Source: Candidatus Omnitrophota bacterium (GTDB lineage Bacteria; Omnitrophota; Gorgyraeia; 2-02-FULL-51-18). Taken from it: a stretch of 36,301 nt of DNA. Positions 26,320 to 33,700 of this stretch are shown piece after piece. A program made the translations under genes and the position numbers. Position 1 is the first letter of the stretch. Each line of letters begins with the position of its first letter. The stretch spans positions 1 to 36,301 of the forward strand of contig CAMDWQ010000015.1 in the NCBI GenBank assembly GCA_945877765.1. Reading direction: 5' to 3'. Under the pieces are notes generated by a model that did no database searches, was not told the DNA's origin, and saw only the letters and a program-made list of their open reading frames with translations.

Positions 26320-27042
26320 ATGATTAAATCTAAAATTTTGATTAGTGTGCTGGTGCTTGGTTTGGGTCTCTCATCTACCTCTTATGCGGATGTCGCGGAG
26401 CAGGACCGTATCATTGGGCAGGCCAAACAGGTGCTTGTTGAGATGATGGCCTCCCCCGACCAGAGCATCCCTGAAGAACTTCTGGCTAAATGTAAGGCGA
26501 TCGCGATCTACCCGTTTGTGCTCAAGGGCGGTTTTCTTATTGCCGGTCGTTATGGAAAGGGAGTTGTTCTCAAGCGCGATAAAAAGACGGGCGAGTGGGG
26601 GCCTGTGACTTTTTCGACGATTGCGGGGGCCAGCGCGGGGTTGCAGGCGGGCATACAAGCCACCGATTTGGTTCTTATTTTTTTAAACAACAAGGGGCTT
26701 GAGAGTCTTCTTAACAGCAAAATAACTTTAGGGGGCGATATCGCTTTATCGGTAGGTCCCGTCGGACGGGCCTCTGAAATATCAACGGATTTTTTTCTTC
26801 GATCGATGATTGTTTCCTATTCACGCAGCCGGGGACTTTTTGCCGGGTTGGCACTCAACGGCGCGGTGGTGATGCCCGATAACGGCGCGGATGAATCGTA
26901 TTATGGGAAGCGTTTGTCAGCCAGCGAGCTGCTTTCTTTGGATAGCACGTCCATCAAACCCACCTCGAAAGACCTTATCGACGCTCTTAATCAATATTCT
27001 TTGAATTGGCAGAAGCGTCAGAGTCTGAAAGTAAAAAAGTAA
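26320..27042 (+). CDS. Exported SYLF-domain (Ysc84/DUF500) protein, copy 2
   Basis: A 240-residue paralogue of the protein at 21820-22557, with its own signal peptide (MIKSKILISVLVLGLGL, cleavage near SYA). It shares long identical stretches with copy 1, for example SIPEELLAKCKAIAIYP, and has the same order of SYLF motifs (GRYGKGVVL, GEWGPVTFST, VSYSRSRGLFAGLALNG). The role is presumably lipid or membrane binding in the envelope. Unlike copy 1 it lacks a ribosome binding site and appears leaderless. Its last 56 bases overlap the end of the convergent PilZ gene. Confidence 0.88.
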   Translation: MIKSKILISVLVLGLGLSSTSYADVAEQDRIIGQAKQVLVEMMASPDQSIPEELLAKCKAIAIYPFVLKGGFLIAGRYGKGVVLKRDKKTGEWGPVTFSTIAGASAGLQAGIQATDLVLIFLNNKGLESLLNSKITLGGDIALSVGPVGRASEISTDFFLRSMIVSYSRSRGLFAGLALNGAVVMPDNGADESYYGKRLSASELLSLDSTSIKPTSKDLIDALNQYSLNWQKRQSLKVKK

Positions 27043-27406
27043 CGTTTACTCCAGTTCTAAAAATTTTTAAAAATATTGGAGCGATATTTTGGGGGGAATC
27101 AACAAATTTAATCCCAATGGAATATTGCTTTGATGAAGAACCCTCAACCGCCAGCTGATCGCAGCGTTTGATTTCACCTTTAAGTTTAAGAGTCCGCTCT
27201 TTGGCAAACTTAAACTTAATATCCACGGCGTCTCCCGGGGCTAGTTTTCTTTCAAAAACAATTCCAACCCCTTCCGCAGACAGGTCTCTTATAACCGCGT
27301 CCACGTAGGAATTTATTTCAGTTCTCTCTGCGGATTTTATTAATCGTATTTCGCACTTCACATATATTCTTAGGTAGCTTCTTTTTTCTTTGTATTTTCC
27401 CGTCAT
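26987..27406 (-). CDS. PilZ-domain protein (putative c-di-GMP receptor)
   Basis: A 139-residue protein with the two PilZ c-di-GMP-binding elements: an N-terminal Arg-rich EKRSYLRI (RxxxR-type) and DLSAEGVGIVF (D/NxSxxG). Beta-strands between and after these match the PilZ barrel, including the PGDAVDIKFKF and YSIGIKFVD strands. Start 27406 has AAGGAC four bases upstream and leaves the usual short lead before the Arg motif. A longer start at 27493 (168 residues) has AAGGAG only two bases from the ATG and encodes an N-terminus that does not look like the family, but it cannot be ruled out. The protein probably senses c-di-GMP and changes motility or surface-protein output; its target is unknown. 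Confidence 0.8.
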   Translation of the reverse strand: MTGKYKEKRSYLRIYVKCEIRLIKSAERTEINSYVDAVIRDLSAEGVGIVFERKLAPGDAVDIKFKFAKERTLKLKGEIKRCDQLAVEGSSSKQYSIGIKFVDSPQNIAPIFLKIFRTGVNVTFLLSDSDASANSKNID

Positions 27407-27534
27407 CGTGTCCTTTCCTATATATCTGCTAGCAGAAATCATATCAAAAATAGGTCCAAAATGAAATGATTCTAGAAATTTGGTAGCTTTCATGGCTCCT
27501 TAACAAAGAAGGGCCCAGAGCTGATTCCCCATTT

Positions 27535-27600
27535 CCGCTACAGGAAAGATACGTCTTTCTTATGGCGCAAAGCCATGGGAAAAGACGGTTGATCCAGAAT
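27535..27600. other. Structured RNA candidate between pilZ and the giant gene
   Basis: Two adjacent hairpins occur here: an eight-base stem AGGAAAGA-TACG-TCTTTCTT (27542-27561) with a UNCG-type loop, and ATGGC-GCAAA-GCCAT. On the minus strand they would lie in the pilZ leader. The plus-strand piece GCGCAAAGCCATGGG resembles half of the c-di-GMP-I (GEMM) aptamer, but the matching GGGCAAACC half is absent. Confidence 0.3.
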
Positions 27601-27618
27601 GTTAATAGAACAAATATT

Positions 27619-27647
27619 TTAATAGCTTCCGTTGTATACTTCAGCAA
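27619..27647 (-). promoter_or_regulatory. Candidate promoter of pilZ
   Basis: On the minus strand TTGCTG (27647-27642) and TATTAA (27624-27619) are separated by 17 bases. It overlaps the plus-strand promoter of the giant gene (27632-27660), so the two divergent promoters should compete or share a regulator. The leader would be long (about 120-200 bases) and structured. Confidence 0.45.
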
Positions 27648-27660
27648 AATCATATATAAT
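27632..27660 (+). promoter_or_regulatory. Candidate promoter of the giant exported protein gene
   Basis: TTGTAT (27632-27637) and a perfect TATAAT (27655-27660) are separated by 17 bases. Predicted start near 27667 gives a leader of about 124 bases to the ATG at 27791; the leader contains a short TCGGG/CCCGA hairpin and is otherwise AT-rich with only a weak purine stretch (AGAG) before the ATG. Confidence 0.55.
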
Positions 27661-27790
27661 TTTCATAGGTATTGGGAATCGGGTTTCTATCCCGAAGGTT
27701 GATTGAAATTTATTTTTTTTGGGTAACTTAAAAGTCTAGTTTTTATACATTTTTAATATGTCACTTCATAACTTCTTAATTAGAGAAAAT

Positions 27791-30700
27791 ATGGACATAG
27801 AAAAAACAGATACGCCAAAATCCGAATTAGCGGAAAATATCACAATCGAAACCCAAAAACGGTTTCGGTCGCGCTACGGATCGCTGTTGAGGTCTATGTC
27901 TGCGGTGTTGGTGTTTACGTTTCTTTTGCAGGATATCGTCCAAGCCCAAGGCGGGACCCCACTGTGGTCCCAGGTCATCGACACCAAAAATACTTCCACG
28001 GTTAAGCTCTCTGATCTGGAAAAAATAACCATTCCAAAAGATTCGGGCCTTACGCGCAAAGTCGCGGTGAACGGCACCAGTGATCTTATCATCAACATCC
28101 AAGACGCTCACTCCAAACTCGGCGCCCAGGAGAGCATCACCAAAATACTCGACAGCCTAGTCAAAAATTATAGTTTAAGTTTGGTGGCAGTTGAGGGCGG
28201 TACCGATTTGGTGGATACCTCCATTATCTCTAGTTTTCCTATCCAGGAGGTGAAAGAAAAGACAGCTTCTTATCTGATGAAAGAAGGCAAGATCTCCGCC
28301 GGCGAATTTTATTCGATGATTTCTAAGGACCCTGTCAAACTCTACGGAGTTGACGACCCGACGTTGTACCAAGAAAACGTGGACGTTTTTAAAGCACTCA
28401 TCGAAAACAAAGCGGTCATCCGCAAGGAACTCAAAAACCTTAAGAAAGCGGTGGCGGGCCTGGAAGCCAAAGTCTATTCTCCAGCACTTTTGGAGATGGT
28501 CAGTAAGAAGCTTCTTCACAAAACCGGTGACATCAAGTTTACCGAGTACTGGGAATATTATTCCAAGGCTGCCAAACAAAAGAATGTTGATATCACCCAA
28601 TTCGCTAACATCAAAAAACTCTCCGATATGGTCGAGCTTGAAAAAGAGATTGATTTTAAAAAGGCCAACCTTGAGCGCGAAGCCTTGATCGATGAGCTGG
28701 GCAAAAAGCTCCCCAAGCCGGCGCTCGAAAAATTTGTCCTGGAAGCTCTACGGTTTAAGCAGAATAAAATCACCCCGGGAGCTTTTCACTTTTCCTTGAG
28801 CCAAGCCGCCCATGGGATGAATATCAATCCCGCCGTGTACAAAAATGTGATTCTCTATTCCCAGTACGTGGTTTCGTATGAGAGCATCGATCTTATCGCC
28901 ATCTTTGACGAAGTGGAGAACTTTGAAAATCAACTCAAAGAGAAGTCCTTCACCCAAGACGATGAGCGGACCCTCTCAGAGACCGCCCGGTGCGTCAGCA
29001 TTCTTTCCGGTCTTTTAGACACGGCTCTTAGCAGCAAAGAGTACGAATTCTACGCCAAAAATATTGACCGCTGCGAAATTTCTTCAATTGAAAAAACTAT
29101 CCGGGAACTTTCTCTTAAATACGCGTTTGATGCCTCTTTTGTTAATTTTCAAGCGCTTGCTAAATCGGTGCCGGACGCCCGGAAGTTTTATGAATTGGCC
29201 GAAAAGAGAAATCACGCTCTTATGAAAAATACGATGAAGCGCATGAAGGAAGAAAACGTCCACGTGGCCGCCCTCATCACCGGAGGTTTTCACTCCGAAG
29301 GAATCTCTAAGCTGATGGATGATGAGAAACTTTCGTATCTTGTCGTCATGCCGCGTTTTGACGAGAAGTCTCCCAATAGGCCCTACATCGCCATCCTGAC
29401 TCAGAAACCCCGCGAATATGAAGATGCTTTTCGTGATGACCCTGATTTTTACGTGGCTCTGGAAGTTGCCGGAATGTTAAAAGACCCGCAAGCAACAGCT
29501 GGGCAGATCGCTAAATTGCGTGAGATCGGAAAGTCGAGGGTCCAAGCGCTTCTCTATCAGTATTGGAATTTTTCAAAAGAGACGAAGCTATCTCAAAACT
29601 GGATTGATCAATCGGCGGAGATTTATCAACGTCAATTCGATGCCCTAAAAAACCAAGGCAAGGAGCCCATTTTTTCCGTAGAAGAATACCGGCAACTTCT
29701 AAGCCAAGGCCATGTCGTCCAGAGAAGGGATGGTATTAGGGAAGTAAGTTTTGAGGATTTAAATCCCAACTCTTCAACCACAACACTGACTTTAAATGCT
29801 GCGCGGTTGGCGGAAAAGGAGATACGTTTAATTGATGATATTGATGATGCCGGTTTGGGGGCAATTGCGGATGCGGTGGTGGCGGTCGGAGTCAAAAATA
29901 AAATGCGTCAGCCCACCGAGGATGACGTACGGGCGATTGCTAACAGGCGTGGGGCGAGATTATCAGCAGACCAGGTGAGCTTGGTTCATGACATGGCTGT
30001 TACGCGGTGGGTCAAAGCCGGTCAAATCGTTGCAAGAGTAGTAAAGGCAGAGGAAGCGGGTCGGGCAACATCAATGACCACCGCCCGCCCTACTAAAACC
30101 AACCATGTAAATATCCAAGCCAAAACATTATTTGATGTTTTGAGCCAAGGCGAAGATCTTTCCAACGCTTTGAGTAATCTGACAAAAATCATCAAGTTTC
30201 TTGCCTCCGCTAAGAATAAGGGGGTGTCTGAAGAACAGAAGACAGAGCTAAAGAAACTTTTAAGTCTGATTGCAAAAATAGAAAGGCTTTTGGTTCATGA
30301 TTATGCCAGTCAGGCACTTTTCGATGTGCCACGCGCTGTCGTTCAAAAAGAGCTGAGACGTTATGGGATGGCAGAAGCAAAAATAAGTCAGATTACACAA
30401 AATCCACAGACGTCAATTTTTAGAAATAATCGTAGAAAAGCTTATCTTCGTGCGACCACCGAAGCGTTAGATGCAGAACTCAATGCAATGTTTTTAAAAT
30501 CTGGACAGCCGGCGCCCGCGCTTTTGTCCCAAGTGGAGGCTTTGAAAAAGAGAGCTCGTGTTCTTTTGGCAGTGTCGGAGGACGATAAAAAAGATTATGA
30601 GCTGTGGGTGGCGTCCGTTGAGAACGACAGCGGCGTGCGAAAGGCTAGAGAGGACATTCAAGTGGCGCAGACATTAAAGGCCGCTCAGGAAACTCAAAAA

Positions 30701-33700
30701 GCTCAGACCGAGAATGTAATTGCCCAGGCCGCGGGGGAGAAATTAGTGACTTCTGAAAAGAAGACTTGGTACCAGCAGCTGGCAGCGATACCACCATTTC
30801 TAGTAGCTTCAGCGCGGATATTTTTAAAGAATTTGTTTTCTAGGACGGTTTTACCCCTATTTTCCCCGGGGGCATCTGATCGCTTTAGCCGCAATCGAAT
30901 TGAGGCTAAGTGGCCCAACCAGATCAGTGAGATCAAAAACTCGCTAAAGATTAGAGGGATGGATGAATCCCAGATCGATGAATTTCTGGACAAGCGTTTT
31001 GACTGGACTCTGGCCTTAAACGATCTCGAAGCTGCCGATGAAAAAGCATACCGAGACAAGAATTATGGTAAGGACGTGGAGAAGCTTGGAGAATTTGTAA
31101 AAGCCAAGTACAAAGAGGTGCGTGAAAACCTGATTAAGCAAAAAATTATCAAGCTGGACACCTCGTGGTATAAGGTTGTGGGTTATTACGCAGGGCCTTC
31201 TTTTGCCTGGCACCTGTTTCGTGGCTTTTATTTGCGTCATCCAGGAAGCGCTTTTCGTTACCACTATCTGGGTAGCAGCGAGACAGCATCCTTGGATGTT
31301 CGGGATGCGCGGCGTGTATTGGGAGATCAAGTCGCTTCTCAACTCAACTTGAGTTCTCAACCGCGCTTTCGTACCGTTGTGAGGAACTTTGCTTTCAGGG
31401 CCATCGGGGTCCTAGGTTATTTGACTCGCGTGATTTTGGTGCGTGCTCATATAACTTTTTTAACAGAAAGATTTGGGCTTTATATTTATAGTTCAGTGCT
31501 AGTTGGTGGCGGTCTGACAGTGATATCGAGCGTGCTGGTGATGGGAGTCCCTATTTTGGCTGTCATTCCCCTAGGGTTATTCCTTTATGCAGCCATTCGT
31601 TACAGACCTGAAATTAATAATCGTGCGAAAACTTTATTCGGAAAGGATGTCAGCGCCAGGTCACTGCATGACCAGCGCATAGGTATTATTCTTGGAATTG
31701 TTATCATCGCCTCCGTTGTTTCGATTGGTTTTGGTTTGCCTCTAATGGCCGCCAATCTCTTGGCAAATTTGGTATTGCCTGGATATGTAACCACATGGCT
31801 AGGCTCGTATGCAATCACGAAAGTGTTTTTGGGGAGCTTTACTGTATCCCAGATGCTAAGCCCTTTTCTGACAACATTTGTCCGTGGATTTATCCAGAAT
31901 TCCTCACAAATGAGAGCTCAGATTTTAGCTCAGGGCGCTATCAGAAAAGACCAATTTAAATTTGAAACTCTTTTAGATTCTATTCTTGAAAAAAAAGAAA
32001 ATACCCGTGGGTATATCAACGCCAGAGGTGAGTTCATTGTTTGGAAGTGGGACGCGGCTACCGCCATTGATTTTTTAGAGAGCGCTGCTAAAAATGCTTC
32101 AGAGGGCCGTCTTGAGACTGCCAAAAAAGAAAATATTCTTAAACTTTTTTACGCCCTCCAAAAATATGACAGTAATCTCCGTGTGAGGTTGCGGCTGGCG
32201 CGTTTACTCCAGGCCGATAAGATCCAACGCCTTCAAATTGCGGATCTGGTAGGTCTTATTGCCAAACGAGGTCCCCCGTCAGCGGTGACAGAAGATGCGC
32301 CTGAAATCCAGGCTCTTTCTTTAGATATTTCTGTCTGGAGGAAACAGACCGGCTTCGAAGCCAGAAAAGAGGTATTTTCTGGCACGCGTTTTTGGCGTTC
32401 TCTTCCCGCGCGGTGGTTTTCGATGTGGTTTGTCAATACTGAAATCGCGGGCGTCTTGACCCAACTAGGCATTTTTGACTCTGTCATTGGTTGGATTTTT
32501 TCACAAGTTAGCTCAGTCAAAATCGAACTTCACTTTTTTGAACAGTTTGGTCAACTGATTGAAGGTGCTCACCCGGACCAGGGACATCCTGTCTCTACGA
32601 CAGGGTTTCGCATTTACGGCGGCCCCGATGCTCCACTTGGACCTTTTTCTCGCGCGCTTGAATACTTTGCTCAGGATATGGGCGGTATGTTGGGTGTATT
32701 CGGACATCTTGCCGAATGGTTGCAGAGCTGGATAAACGGCTTTCCTGTGATCGGGGAGGCGACATTCCGCGTAAGTCATCTGGCGGACATGGTAATGAAA
32801 CCAGAACAATTTAAGATGGCCGCGGAATCAAGAGACCTTCGTCGCGAGTTCGTCGAGGCCAGCGCTGGCATCAAAAAGCATTTAAATAGTTTAGGTCTTC
32901 TGGACTCCGACGAGAAAAAATCCAACCATCGGATAGAAGAGCTGGCGCAGGAAGCAATGAGCATGACGCGCCGCGAAATTAAAGATCTTGTCTTGCGGGA
33001 GTTCCCGGAGTTGGATCAAAAAGCGGTAAATTTTCTGGTCGTCGAGCTATCCGATGCTTCCAAGGCCCTAAGTGATATCACGCTTCTGGAGGACAAGTTG
33101 CGGGTCGGTGGTGCTACAGACAACGGTGATGGTCTCGTTTTAATTAAGGCCAATATTGCACATCTGGAGGCCCAGCAGACTGCCCTCCACGCCCGGGAAA
33201 AATTCCAAAGGGCGCAGGAAAATCTTTCTGTCTTAATGCCTGATTCGAATGAGGCAGTAAACGGTTTTCTTTCTGAAATTCAAAATAAAAATCTTATATC
33301 GACTTTAAGCCCAGCGCAGGTCCGCGCGCTTATTTTAAAAAGTGACGAAATTCTTTTGGCGTTGGAGGTTGATGATGAGGCAACTCAGGACGACGTTGAG
33401 CAGCTGACAGCGGCTGTTGTCGAATATATAAGCAGCCAGCAGGATTATCTCGAAGCTTCTCGTGTGGAAGCGGCGACAGGCGCTACAGCTTCTCTGCAGA
33501 AAATTTTAAATGGTATTGAGAACGAAAAAGATCCGAAGCAGCTAGCAATCTGGAAGATGCGACAAGAAATATTAGAAGCCACGGCCACCAAAAATACCTA
33601 TGAGAAAGAGATTGAGGCGATACGCGTGCGTCTTAGCAGCCTGCAAAGGGAAAGAGTGGCGAGCACAGATGACTCAATGGTTATGGATCTGGCGCTAGCG

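Noticed and set aside
27535-27600. A definite c-di-GMP-I (GEMM) riboswitch
   Set aside because: Only the GCGCAAAGCC half fits; the GGGCAAACC half and receptor helix are missing, and the plus-strand promoter of the giant gene lies downstream of it. Kept only as a structured region.
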